Part shown: positions 29,876-41,381 of the stretch, one piece after another
Position numbering within the stretch: the stretch's first letter is position 1
How the letters are laid out: the number at the start of each line of letters is the position of its first letter
Assembly (NCBI RefSeq): GCF_025772985.1
Contig: NZ_JAKMTB010000007.1
Location: forward strand, 1-60,969
DNA length: 60,969 nt
Origin: Campylobacter sp. CNRCH_2014_0184h
Lineage (GTDB): Bacteria > Campylobacterota > Campylobacteria > Campylobacterales > Campylobacteraceae
Reading direction: 5' to 3'
The notes under the pieces: model-generated
Told to the model about the DNA's origin: nothing
Databases searched by the model: none
What the model saw: only the letters and a program-made list of their open reading frames with translations
Made by a program: the position numbers and the translations under genes

Positions 29876-31627
29876 TTGAGAACTCATTATAATACAGAGC
29901 TTAACATACAAAATGTTGGCGAGGAAGTAACATTATGTGGTTGGGTAAATTCTTACCGTGATCATGGAGGTGTAATTTTTATCGATCTTAGAGATCGTAG
30001 CGGACTTATACAGTTAGTATGTGATCCTGCAGATAATCAAGAAGCACATAATATAGCTTCATCAGTAAGAAATGAATATGTTTTAATAGCACAAGGTAAA
30101 ATTCGCCCACGCGGTGAAGGACTTGTAAATCCAAAATTAAAAACCGGAGAAATAGAAGTTGTTATAAATAAACTTACTATTGAAAATGAAAGTGCTGTAG
30201 TGCCTTTTGCTATAGGTGATGAAAGTGTTAATGAAGAATTAAGATTAAAATATAGATTTTTAGATTTAAGAAGCAAAAAACTTTATGATAATTTTGCTCT
30301 AAGATCAACTGCTTGTATAGCAGCAAGAAATTCTTTATCAAGCATGGGATTTTTAGAAGTTGAAACCCCTATTTTAACTAAAGCCACTCCAGAAGGTGCA
30401 AGGGATTATTTAGTACCATCACGTGTACATCAAGGCGAATTTTATGCCTTACCTCAAAGCCCCCAACTTTTCAAACAACTTTTAATGTGTTCAGGATTTG
30501 ATAGATATTTTCAAATTGCAAAATGTTTTAGAGATGAGGATTTAAGAGCAGATCGCCAACCTGAATTTACTCAAATAGATATAGAAATGAGTTTTTGTGA
30601 GCAAAAAGATATCATAGCTATGGCAGAAAATTTACTCAAAGATATTTTCAAAGCTTGCGGAAAAGAAATTAGCATACCTTTTAGACAAATGAGTTACAAA
30701 GAAGCTATGGAAAATTATGGTTCTGATAAGCCTGATTTAAGATTTGATATGAAATTTATTGATGTGATTGATATTTTTGCAAAATCAAATAACGAAATTT
30801 TTGCAAATATTGCAAAAGATACAAAGAAAAATCGCATTAAAGCTTTAAGAGTTCCAAAAGGCGATACAATTTTTTCTAAACGCCAAATGCAAAGATTTGA
30901 AGAATTTGTACGCAAATTTGGAGCGGCAGGACTTGCATTTATACAAATGAAAGAAGATGGTCCTAAGGGTCCACTTTGCAAATTCTTTAATGGAGAGGAT
31001 TTGAATGCTTTAATTCAAAGATGTGAATTAGAAGTTGGAGATGTAGTATTTTTTGGTGCAGGAGCTAAGAAAACCGTGCTTGATTATATGGGTAGATTTA
31101 GATTATTCCTTGCTGATGAAATGAAAATTATTGATGAGGATAAATTAGAATTCTTATGGGTTATTGATTTTCCTATGTTTGAACAAAATGATGATGGAAG
31201 CTATTCTGCAATGCACCATCCATTTACTATGCCAAAAAATATTGACGAGCAAGATTTAGAAGAAATTAATTCTATTGCACATGATGTGGTGTTAAATGGT
31301 GTAGAACTAGGTGGCGGTAGTATAAGAATTCATAAAAGCCCTATCCAACAAAAAGTCTTTAAGCTTTTAAATATTGATGAAGAAGAACAAAGAAAGAAAT
31401 TTGGTTTCTTACTTGATGCATTAAGCTTTGGAGCACCACCACATGGTGGTATAGCAATAGGCCTTGATAGACTTATCATGCTTTTAACAAAATCTTCAAG
31501 CATTAGAGAAGTCATAGCTTTTCCTAAAACACAAAGAGCGCAATGTCTTATGACTCAAGCTCCAAGCGAAGTAAGCAATGAACAAATGAGAGAATTAGGT
31601 ATAAGATTAAGGGAGAATACTAAATGA
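29876..31627 (+). CDS. aspS: Aspartyl-tRNA synthetase (probably non-discriminating)
   Basis: This 583-residue class II synthetase has an N-terminal OB domain ([23 protein letters not shown]), motif 2 [16 protein letters not shown] and motif 3 [13 protein letters not shown], plus the bacterial insertion domain. Bacteria lacking AsnRS, including Campylobacter, use such enzymes to charge both tRNA-Asp and tRNA-Asn before GatCAB amidation (family knowledge). The start is TTG with AAGGA upstream; no nearby ATG fits. It overlaps adk by ATGA. Confidence 0.95.
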   Translation: MRTHYNTELNIQNVGEEVTLCGWVNSYRDHGGVIFIDLRDRSGLIQLVCDPADNQEAHNIASSVRNEYVLIAQGKIRPRGEGLVNPKLKTGEIEVVINKLTIENESAVVPFAIGDESVNEELRLKYRFLDLRSKKLYDNFALRSTACIAARNSLSSMGFLEVETPILTKATPEGARDYLVPSRVHQGEFYALPQSPQLFKQLLMCSGFDRYFQIAKCFRDEDLRADRQPEFTQIDIEMSFCEQKDIIAMAENLLKDIFKACGKEISIPFRQMSYKEAMENYGSDKPDLRFDMKFIDVIDIFAKSNNEIFANIAKDTKKNRIKALRVPKGDTIFSKRQMQRFEEFVRKFGAAGLAFIQMKEDGPKGPLCKFFNGEDLNALIQRCELEVGDVVFFGAGAKKTVLDYMGRFRLFLADEMKIIDEDKLEFLWVIDFPMFEQNDDGSYSAMHHPFTMPKNIDEQDLEEINSIAHDVVLNGVELGGGSIRIHKSPIQQKVFKLLNIDEEEQRKKFGFLLDALSFGAPPHGGIAIGLDRLIMLLTKSSSIREVIAFPKTQRAQCLMTQAPSEVSNEQMRELGIRLRENTK

Positions 31628-32196
31628 AACAATTATTTTTAATTATAGGTGCACCAGGTAGTGGCAAAACAACTGATGCAAGCATTATAGCTACAGATGA
31701 TGCAAATATTACTCACTATTCTACAGGTGATTTACTAAGAGCAGAAGTGGCTAGTGGAAGCGAACTTGGAAAGACTATTGATAGTTTTATTTCTAAGGGA
31801 AATTTAGTTCCACTAGATGTAGTTGTAAATACTATCATCACTGCTTTAAAAAATGCACCAACTAACACAATACTTATCGATGGTTATCCAAGAAGTGTCG
31901 AACAAATGCTTGAGTTTGATAAGGTATTAAAAAACCAAAGTGAAGTAATTTTAAAAGGTGTGATAGAAGTTAAAGTTAGTGAAGAAGTTGCTAGAGAAAG
32001 AGTTTTAGGACGTGCTAGAGGTGCTGATGATAACGAAGAAGTTTTCAATAATAGAATGAAAGTTTATTTAGAACCTTTAGAAGAAATAACAAATTTCTAT
32101 ACTAAAGAAAATATCCACCATATAATCAATGGTGAAAGAAGTATTGAAGCTATCGTAGCTGATATGAAAAATTTAATCAATGATTTATTAAAATAA
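31624..32196 (+). CDS. adk: Adenylate kinase, short form
   Basis: This 190-residue kinase has the P-loop GAPGSGKTT (8-16; Thr where most Adks have Gly), the [11 protein letters not shown]-binding segment, DGYPRSVEQ and the arginine-rich lid [11 protein letters not shown]. It lacks the zinc-type large LID. It balances ATP, ADP and AMP. The ATGA overlap with aspS and the 10-nt gap to ppa indicate one operon. Confidence 0.93.
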   Translation: MKQLFLIIGAPGSGKTTDASIIATDDANITHYSTGDLLRAEVASGSELGKTIDSFISKGNLVPLDVVVNTIITALKNAPTNTILIDGYPRSVEQMLEFDKVLKNQSEVILKGVIEVKVSEEVARERVLGRARGADDNEEVFNNRMKVYLEPLEEITNFYTKENIHHIINGERSIEAIVADMKNLINDLLK

Positions 32197-32206
32197 AGGA
32201 TAAAAA

Positions 32207-32725
32207 ATGGATATTAGCAAAATCAAAGTTGGAGAAGTGCCAAACAAACTTAATGCAGTTATTGAAATTCCTTATGGATCAAACATTAAATACGAACTTG
32301 ACAAAGAAAGCGGAGCCATCATGGTTGATCGTGTAATGTATTCAGCTATGTTTTATCCAGCAAACTATGGTTTTATACCAAACACTCTTGCAGATGATGG
32401 CGATCCTATTGATGTTTTAGTTTTAAATGAATACCCTATCCAGGCAGGAGCTGTGATTCCTTGTCGTTTAATAGGAGTATTATTGATGGAAGATGAAAGT
32501 GGTATGGATGAAAAATTACTTGCTGTTCCTGTAAGTAAAATTGACCCAAGATATGATAATATTAAAAGTTTAGATGATTTACCAAAAGCAAGCTTAGATA
32601 AAATCAAAAATTTCTTTGAAACATATAAAATGCTTGAGCCAAACAAATGGGTAAAAGTAAAAGAATTTGCAGACATTGAAAAAGCAAGTGAAATTTTAGA
32701 AAATTCTATTAAAAATTATAAATAA
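32207..32725 (+). CDS. ppa: Inorganic pyrophosphatase Ppa
   Basis: This 172-residue family I pyrophosphatase has EIPYGSNIKYE, the signature DDGDPIDVLV (63-72) and KIDPRYD. It hydrolyses pyrophosphate released by reactions such as aspS and valS aminoacylation. It is the third gene after aspS-adk, with an AAAGGA ribosome-binding site. Confidence 0.96.
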   Translation: MDISKIKVGEVPNKLNAVIEIPYGSNIKYELDKESGAIMVDRVMYSAMFYPANYGFIPNTLADDGDPIDVLVLNEYPIQAGAVIPCRLIGVLLMEDESGMDEKLLAVPVSKIDPRYDNIKSLDDLPKASLDKIKNFFETYKMLEPNKWVKVKEFADIEKASEILENSIKNYK

Positions 32726-32728
32726 TCA

Positions 32729-32746
32729 AAGTCCTTTTAAGGACTT
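32729..32746 (+). terminator. Perfect 18-nt palindrome after ppa
   Basis: AAGTCCTT and AAGGACTT flank a two-base centre just after the ppa stop. No U-tract follows; the next gene's AAGGA lies 5 nt downstream. It may be an RNA processing or stabilising hairpin rather than a strong terminator. Confidence 0.45.
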
Positions 32747-32761
32747 CACAAAGGATAAAAA

Positions 32762-33796
32762 ATGAAAAGTATTATTGCTTTTAGTATAGCTTTTGTGGTG
32801 CTAATAGGCGCTAGTATTGGTTTTTATATGTGGTATTTTGAAGATGATTCAAATACTTATGTATATGATTATAAAAAAAATAGTTCTTATCAAAGCTACA
32901 CTCCACCAAGCACTCAATACAATCAAGAAAGAAATAATATAAGTAATAATACTTACTACCAACCACAGCAAACAAACCAAGAGCCTTTAAAAGAAGAAAC
33001 TCCGGTACAAAATAATCCTATCATAGATGAAAATACAAGCACTCAAGAAGTTGCTCCAACAACCCAAACAAATATAGCTGAAGTTTCTAAAAATGAAATT
33101 ACTACACCTAAAGTAGTCCAAAAAGAAGAAAAAACTCCAGTTGAAAACAACAAACAAACAAGTGTAAAAAAAGAAAAAACAACAAAATATAAAAATACCA
33201 TGCAAGAATACATTGCAAAAGGTAAAACTAGCAGATATGAGCCAAGATTGAGTGATGATTTTGTTAAAGTTTATGTGCTAGATGGAAAAAGTTTAAGTGA
33301 TTATAGAGTTGATATGCTAAAAGAAATGATTAATCCTATTAAAGTTAATTCCCAAGATTATAATTTAACTATTTTTATCGATATGCTATCAAATGATAAT
33401 ATGAAATTAAGCATATATAACAAAGATATTGTTTTTGCTAAAAATAAGAAAAAATTTAATTATGTAGATGTTAAAATTTCTGATTTGAAATTTTTATTTG
33501 AAAGAAATGGATATAGCGAATACAGCAATGAAAATTTACTTGAAAAAATCAATCAAAATCTAGCAAGAGAAGATATAATCAAAAGAATTAAATTTCAAGG
33601 TTATGCAGACGATAGAGGTAGTACTTTTGCAAACTACATGATAGGATTAAATAGAGCAATGAACGTAGCCAAACATTTCTTTAGCTTTACTGAGGTTATA
33701 GAAATAGAATCTTTAGGAAAAGACACCTATCCTACTAAAGATAAATCTGACTCTCAAAGACAAAATAATCGTAAAGTAGAAATTAGTTTTTTATAA
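32762..33796 (+). CDS. Membrane-anchored protein with C-terminal OmpA-like domain
   Basis: This 344-residue protein has an N-terminal membrane helix (about 4-26), a long low-complexity N/Q/T/K/E/P-rich linker (30-150) and a central region of unknown fold (160-255). A C-terminal OmpA-like peptidoglycan-binding domain follows (GYADDRGSTFANYMIGLNRA, then RQNNRKVEI). The helix lacks a clear cleavage site or lipobox, suggesting an inner-membrane anchor reaching to the wall. I do not recognise a named homologue. It lies between ppa and valS with its own AAGGA ribosome-binding site. Confidence 0.82.
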   Translation: MKSIIAFSIAFVVLIGASIGFYMWYFEDDSNTYVYDYKKNSSYQSYTPPSTQYNQERNNISNNTYYQPQQTNQEPLKEETPVQNNPIIDENTSTQEVAPTTQTNIAEVSKNEITTPKVVQKEEKTPVENNKQTSVKKEKTTKYKNTMQEYIAKGKTSRYEPRLSDDFVKVYVLDGKSLSDYRVDMLKEMINPIKVNSQDYNLTIFIDMLSNDNMKLSIYNKDIVFAKNKKKFNYVDVKISDLKFLFERNGYSEYSNENLLEKINQNLAREDIIKRIKFQGYADDRGSTFANYMIGLNRAMNVAKHFFSFTEVIEIESLGKDTYPTKDKSDSQRQNNRKVEISFL

Positions 33797-33806
33797 CTAA
33801 TTTCTA
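33777..33806 (+). terminator. 12-bp AT-rich hairpin over the stop of the OmpA-like gene
   Basis: TAGAAATTAGTT and AACTAATTTCTA pair perfectly around a 6-nt TTTTAT loop and include the stop codon. Only a weak AATTT follows, so termination efficiency is uncertain. Confidence 0.4.
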
Positions 33807-33874
33807 AATTTCAAAACTTCTTTAACAATTTTAAGCTAACATAACAATTTATTTTCATTCTCAAGGTAGCAATT

Positions 33875-36487
<2,613 letters not shown>

Positions 36488-36490
36488 TAA

Positions 36491-37447
36491 GTGATAAAAA
36501 TACAAAATCTTAAAAAATATTATGGCAAAGAATTAGTTATAAATAATGTTTCTTTAGAAGTTAAAGAAGGAGAAATTTATGCTCTTGTTGGACACAGCGG
36601 GGCAGGAAAATCAACTTTGCTAAGATGTATTAATGGTTTGGAAAATTATCAAAGTGGTAGCGTAGAGGTTTTTGGTAAAGAAATAGCTACCTTAAAAGAA
36701 AAAGAGTTAAGAGTATTTAGAAAAGATATAGGGATGATTTTTCAACATTTTGCACTTATGAGTAGAAAAAATGTATTTGAAAATGTAGCTATGCCTTTAG
36801 AAATTCATAATTTTAACAAAAGCACAATTCAAAAAAGAGTTAATGAACTTTTAGATCTTGTGGGACTTTTAGCTAAAAGCAAAGCTTATCCAAATGAGCT
36901 AAGTGGTGGGCAAAAACAAAGAGTAGCCATAGCTAGAGCCCTTGCTTTAAATCCTAAAATTTTACTAAGCGATGAAGCTACTTCTGCACTTGATCCAAAT
37001 ACTACAAATAATATTTTAGAACTTATTGCTAAAATCAATCAAGAATTTAACATCAGCGTAGTATTAGTAACTCATGAAATGGAAGCAGTAAAACAAATAG
37101 CACAAAAGGCCGTATTGCTAGAGCATGGACAAATCATAGGTCAAGGAAAAATCGAAGATTTATTCTTAAAGCCAAGTGAAAAAATGCGTGAATTCCTAGG
37201 GGAAAGTGATTTTTTACCACAAAATGGAGTCAATGTGCGCTTATATTTTTGTAAAGAAAAAGCAAACCAAAGCATAATCACTCACATGGCTAGAAGTTTA
37301 AATATTGATTTTAATATAGTTTGGGGTAAGATAGAAAAACTAAACAACAATGCTTTAGGAAATTTGGTAATCAATATAGAAGCTAAAGATCAAGAAAGAG
37401 TTTTAAATTATTTACAAGAAAATGGCGTTATTTGGGAGCTTGTATAA
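36491..37447 (+). CDS. metN: Methionine ABC transporter ATP-binding protein MetN
   Basis: This 318-residue ATPase has Walker A GHSGAGKS (34-41), signature [15 protein letters not shown], Walker [14 protein letters not shown] and a C-terminal NIL domain (about 240-318) that senses methionine in MetN proteins. It starts with GTG. It belongs to metN-metI with a 1-nt overlap and, further on, metQ. Confidence 0.9.
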   Translation: MIKIQNLKKYYGKELVINNVSLEVKEGEIYALVGHSGAGKSTLLRCINGLENYQSGSVEVFGKEIATLKEKELRVFRKDIGMIFQHFALMSRKNVFENVAMPLEIHNFNKSTIQKRVNELLDLVGLLAKSKAYPNELSGGQKQRVAIARALALNPKILLSDEATSALDPNTTNNILELIAKINQEFNISVVLVTHEMEAVKQIAQKAVLLEHGQIIGQGKIEDLFLKPSEKMREFLGESDFLPQNGVNVRLYFCKEKANQSIITHMARSLNIDFNIVWGKIEKLNNNALGNLVINIEAKDQERVLNYLQENGVIWELV

Positions 37448-38112
37448 TGAACTTAGAAACAATTTTAAGAAATTTTGAAAATATACTTTATCCAGCATTA
37501 TTGGAAACTCTTTATATGAGTTTTACAGCCACTTTTTTAGCCTTTTTAATTGCACTTATCCCTGCAATTGTACTTACTGTTACTGATAAAGGCGGCTTAT
37601 GGGAAAATAAAAGTATTTACAGTGTGCTTGATTTTATTATCAATATTTTAAGATCTTTTCCATTTTTAGTGCTCATTGTAGTTTTAAGTCCTTTTACAAA
37701 ATATCTTATTGGCATTAGCATAGGTACAACTGCTACGATAGTGCCACTTACCATAGGAATTGCACCTTATTTAGCTAAAATGATTGAAAGTGCTTTTAAA
37801 GAAATTGATCCTGCTATCATTGAAGCAGCAAGATCTTATGGAGCTAGCAAAGCACAAATCATCTTTAAAGTTATGTTTAGTGAGGCTTTGCCAAGTATTA
37901 TTAATGGTATTACTTTAATTTTAATTATTGTTATTGGATTTTCCGCTATGGCAGGAACTGTTGGTGGTGGTGGCTTGGGTGATGTGGCTATTCGCTATGG
38001 ATATGAACGTTTTAGAACTGATATTATGATTCAAACCGTTGTGATTTTAATTATACTAGTGCAAATCATACAATTTATAGGAAATATTCTTTATAAAATC
38101 ACTAAAAGATAA
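37447..38112 (+). CDS. metI: Methionine ABC transporter permease MetI
   Basis: This permease of about 221 residues has five membrane helices and a coupling loop EAARSYGASKAQIIFKVMFSEALP. The ATG at 37447 overlaps the metN stop (TAATG) and has GGGAG 9 nt upstream. A longer frame from TTG 37432 is open but less likely. It imports methionine with MetN and MetQ. Confidence 0.9.
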   Translation: MNLETILRNFENILYPALLETLYMSFTATFLAFLIALIPAIVLTVTDKGGLWENKSIYSVLDFIINILRSFPFLVLIVVLSPFTKYLIGISIGTTATIVPLTIGIAPYLAKMIESAFKEIDPAIIEAARSYGASKAQIIFKVMFSEALPSIINGITLILIIVIGFSAMAGTVGGGGLGDVAIRYGYERFRTDIMIQTVVILIILVQIIQFIGNILYKITKR

Positions 38113-38115
38113 ACA

Positions 38116-39321
38116 ATGAAGCATAAACTTGGTATTTTGCTAGCAGCGACTAAAAATTCAAGCTTTACCATAGGAACCTTGCTCATTAATATCATGGATG
38201 TTATGGATGAAAAGGTAGATGTATTTTACATTTTACATGATGGCTTTAGCTTGAATGATCAAAATATCATGCAAAAAATTGTTAAAAACAAAACAATTAA
38301 ATTTCTTCCTTTTACCCAAGAAGATTTTTTAGCCACTCTTGGTAAAAATCAAAATGATATTAATAATTTATTTTTCTTAAAAAGATGGACACATATGGCT
38401 TTTGCAAGATTTGAAGCTTTTAAGTTTTTAGATGAATGCGAAAGTATTATTTATCTTGATTTTGATGTTTTACTTTTAAAAAGTATAGATGAACTTAGCA
38501 AATTAAGAGCTAGAAAATATCATTTTGGTGCAAGATTGGGTAAAACTTTGCTTTTTGAAAGCCTGCCTGCAAAAAAAGAGCATCATCAAAAACGTACGTA
38601 TTTAACTGGAATTTTAGTCTTTACAGATCTTATACCAAATCCTTTAAAATGCTATCAATTTATATATAAACATCTAAACGAAAACATTCAAAATTTAAAC
38701 GATCAAGGATTGTTTACACTACTGGTGCTAGAACACAAATTTAAAATAAAAGATTTAAAAGATACTTATAATGGAAATATTGATTATAGAACCAATTTAT
38801 CACAAAAAGCTTCTATAACACATGCTGAAGGTAGCAATAATCGTTTTTGGAATAATGTTTTATGCAATCAAACATGGCCTAAATGGCAAGAGTATTATGA
38901 AAAATGGTTAAAACTTGGTGGAAGTAGATATTTAGGCGGAATAAAAGCTATTCACACTCAAGCAAAAGCAAGAATAAGATATCATTTATCATACAAACTA
39001 GGTTATGCTTTTATAGAATGTACTAAAAATAAGAAAAAAATTCCTTTTTTACCTTTTACTCTACTAAAGATTTACTATAAACACACAAAACTTGCCAAGC
39101 AATATCAAAAAGATTTAAAAACAAAACCTTATCTTAAGCTTCCACCTTTATCAAGCTATGATGATTATAAAAGTGAAGGTATTAAAAATCAAAATACTTA
39201 TTCTTATAAAATCGGACAAGCTCTCATTAAGGCTCAAAAAAATTGGCACAAAGGTGGTTATATAAAATTTATAAAAGAACTTAAACATTTTGCCAAAGAA
39301 TATAAAAACAAACAAAAATAA
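38116..39321 (+). CDS. Family 8-like glycosyltransferase inside the met genes
   Basis: This 401-residue GT-A enzyme has a nucleotide-sugar domain at the N-terminus (LGILLAATKNSSFTIGTLLI; FYILHDGFS) and the metal-binding DxD as YLDFDVLL (Asp115, Asp117). A downstream NDQGLF segment and HTQAKAR fit GT8 enzymes that add hexoses to lipooligosaccharide. The C-terminal 130 residues are basic and may contact membrane or core. It starts 3 nt after metI, separating metI from metQ. Acceptor and sugar cannot be read from the sequence. Confidence 0.75.
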   Translation: MKHKLGILLAATKNSSFTIGTLLINIMDVMDEKVDVFYILHDGFSLNDQNIMQKIVKNKTIKFLPFTQEDFLATLGKNQNDINNLFFLKRWTHMAFARFEAFKFLDECESIIYLDFDVLLLKSIDELSKLRARKYHFGARLGKTLLFESLPAKKEHHQKRTYLTGILVFTDLIPNPLKCYQFIYKHLNENIQNLNDQGLFTLLVLEHKFKIKDLKDTYNGNIDYRTNLSQKASITHAEGSNNRFWNNVLCNQTWPKWQEYYEKWLKLGGSRYLGGIKAIHTQAKARIRYHLSYKLGYAFIECTKNKKKIPFLPFTLLKIYYKHTKLAKQYQKDLKTKPYLKLPPLSSYDDYKSEGIKNQNTYSYKIGQALIKAQKNWHKGGYIKFIKELKHFAKEYKNKQK

Positions 39322-39347
39322 AACTTTTCTTATCTTATTAATATTTT

Positions 39348-39358
39348 TATAATATAAT
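39348..39358 (+). promoter_or_regulatory. Candidate promoter of metQ (two overlapping -10 hexamers)
   Basis: TATAATATAAT holds two overlapping TATAAT elements 31-42 nt upstream of the metQ ATG, after a T-rich stretch. An AAGGAG ribosome-binding site follows. metQ can thus be transcribed independently of metNI. Confidence 0.55.
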
Positions 39359-39389
39359 CAAGCATTTTAAACTATAAAAAGGAGTTAAA

Positions 39390-40160
39390 ATGAAATTGTT
39401 AAAATTGCTCGCTGCAAGCACAATTTTAGGTGCAAGTTTATTTGCTAATGAAGTTATCACTGTAGGTGCAACACCTATTCCTCATGCTGAAATTTTAGAA
39501 CAAACTAAAGATTTGCTAAAAAAAGAAGGTTACACATTGGAAATTAAAGAATTTAATGACTATGTTTTGCCAAATCTTAGTACAGATAGTAAAGAACTTG
39601 ATGCAAATTTTTTCCAACATCAGCCTTATTTAGATGAGTTTAATGCTAATAAAGGTACAAAATTAATTAGCGTTGCAAAAATTCACATCGAACCAATGGC
39701 AGTTTATTCTAAAAAATATAAAAACATCCAAGATCTTCCACAAAATGCTACCATAGCTGTACCAAATGATCCGACAAATGAAAGTAGAGCTTTAGATATT
39801 ATCGCTAGCACCAAGCTCGTTAGTTTTGAAAATAGCACATTAAAAACTCCACTTGATATTAAAGATAATCCAAAAAATATCAAATTTAAAGAGTTAAAAG
39901 CAGCACAACTTCCAAGAGCTTTAGATGATGTTGATTTTGCAGTGATTAATTCAAACTATGCCTTATCAGCAAACTTAAATCCTGTGAAAGATTCTATTTT
40001 AATAGAAAGCAAAGAAAGTCCTTACGCAAATATCTTAGTAACCACTCAAGATAATAAAGACAATCCTAAAATCAAGGCTTTAGTAAAGGCTTTGCAAAGT
40101 CAAAAAGTAAAAGACTTTATCAATGAAAAATACCAAGGTGCAGTAGTCCCTGCATTTTAA
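39390..40160 (+). CDS. metQ: Methionine-binding protein MetQ (NlpA family), not lipidated
   Basis: This 256-residue NlpA-family binding protein has ATPIPHAEIL, the FNDYVLPN segment, DANFFQHQPYLDEFN and IAVPNDPTNESRAL, all typical of MetQ. The signal peptide (cleavage after SLFA) has no lipobox cysteine, whereas most MetQ proteins are lipoproteins, so this one is predicted to be free in the periplasm. It should feed MetNI despite the intervening glycosyltransferase gene. Confidence 0.88.
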   Translation: MKLLKLLAASTILGASLFANEVITVGATPIPHAEILEQTKDLLKKEGYTLEIKEFNDYVLPNLSTDSKELDANFFQHQPYLDEFNANKGTKLISVAKIHIEPMAVYSKKYKNIQDLPQNATIAVPNDPTNESRALDIIASTKLVSFENSTLKTPLDIKDNPKNIKFKELKAAQLPRALDDVDFAVINSNYALSANLNPVKDSILIESKESPYANILVTTQDNKDNPKIKALVKALQSQKVKDFINEKYQGAVVPAF

Positions 40161-40164
40161 AACA

Positions 40165-40190
40165 AACCTTGAGTTTTAAAACTCAAGGTT
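40165..40190. terminator. 26-nt perfect palindrome, bidirectional terminator of metQ and ackA
   Basis: AACCTTGAGTTTT and AAAACTCAAGGTT are perfect inverse complements with no spacer. On the plus side ATTTATTTTT follows; on the minus side TTGTTTTA follows. The ackA stop codon overlaps its last bases. Confidence 0.8.
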
Positions 40191-41373
40191 ATTTATTTTT
40201 AATAAGTTCTGTGGTAATTTTAGCTATTTCTAATTCTTCTTCTGTTGGAACAATTAAAATTTTAATTTTAGAGTCTTTTTTACTAATCTCACCATTTCTA
40301 AGCTGTGCATTTTTATCTAAATCTATATCAAATCCTAAATGCGCTAGTCTTTGACAAACTTTTGCTCTAACAATATCATCATTTTCGCCTATACCAGCAG
40401 TAAAAATCAACGCATCAACTCTAGGCAAAATCGCAAAATAAGAACCGATATATTTACTCAAACGATAACAAAACATATCAAGAGCAAGTCTTGCTTTTTC
40501 GTTATTTTCTTCAATTTGGGCTTCAATATCTCTAAAGTCATTAAACCCACAAATTCCATAAACACCACTTTTTTTATTCATTATAGTGTCTAAATCAGAC
40601 GGGTTTAAATTTAATTCTTTTGCTAAAAATGGCAATACAGCAGGATCAATATCTCCACATCTAGTCCCCATGATCAAACCTTCTAGCGGTGTAAAGCCCA
40701 TAGAAGTATCTACGCATTTTCCATTTTCTATAGCACAAACACTTGCACCATTTCCAAGATGAGCGCTAATTGCATTAAATTCATTAATATCTTTACCAAG
40801 TATATGCGCAGCTTGTTTACTTACATAAGAATGTGATGTACCGTGAAAGCCGTATTTTCTAACTTGGTGTTTTTCGTAAAATTCATAAGGCAAAGCATAC
40901 ATATAAGCATAATCAGGCATACTTTGATGAAAAGCTGTGTCAAAAACTGTCACATTAGGAACTTTTGGAGCTGCTTTTATCATAGTTTTAATACCTATTA
41001 AATGCGCAGGATTATGTAAAGGTGCTATGTGAGCAACTCTATCAATTTCTTTTAAAATTTCATCATCTACCAAACAATGCTTGGTTAAATTTGGACCTCC
41101 ATGAACTATCCTATGTCCACATCCATCAAGCTCATTTAAATCATGTAAAATTCCACTTTGAGCAAATAATTCATTTACTAATTCAATACCTTGTTCATGA
41201 TCTTTAATCGCTAATTCTTTTTTGTATTTTTGACCACTTTTTAGATCTTTTAACTCTATTTTAGAGCTTTGCTCGCCTATTTTTTCCACCAAACCAGATG
41301 CTAAAGCCTCATCTTTTTCAAAAAGCTTAAATTTAATTGAAGATGAACCTGAATTTAAAACTAATATTTTCAT
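40189..41373 (-). CDS. ackA: Acetate kinase AckA
   Basis: This 394-residue ASKHA kinase has NSGSSSIKFKLF (7-18), VFDTAFHQSMP, AHLGNGASVCAI and FTAGIGEND. It converts acetyl phosphate and ADP to acetate and ATP, and the reverse. It lies 8 nt downstream of pta. The stop lies in the shared palindromic terminator. Confidence 0.97.
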   Translation of the reverse strand: MKILVLNSGSSSIKFKLFEKDEALASGLVEKIGEQSSKIELKDLKSGQKYKKELAIKDHEQGIELVNELFAQSGILHDLNELDGCGHRIVHGGPNLTKHCLVDDEILKEIDRVAHIAPLHNPAHLIGIKTMIKAAPKVPNVTVFDTAFHQSMPDYAYMYALPYEFYEKHQVRKYGFHGTSHSYVSKQAAHILGKDINEFNAISAHLGNGASVCAIENGKCVDTSMGFTPLEGLIMGTRCGDIDPAVLPFLAKELNLNPSDLDTIMNKKSGVYGICGFNDFRDIEAQIEENNEKARLALDMFCYRLSKYIGSYFAILPRVDALIFTAGIGENDDIVRAKVCQRLAHLGFDIDLDKNAQLRNGEISKKDSKIKILIVPTEEELEIAKITTELIKNK

Positions 41374-41381
41374 TTTTCTCC

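Noticed and set aside
32365-32676. 103-codon minus-strand frame opposite ppa
   Set aside because: It is antisense to a fully conserved pyrophosphatase and no promoter or ribosome-binding site is visible.
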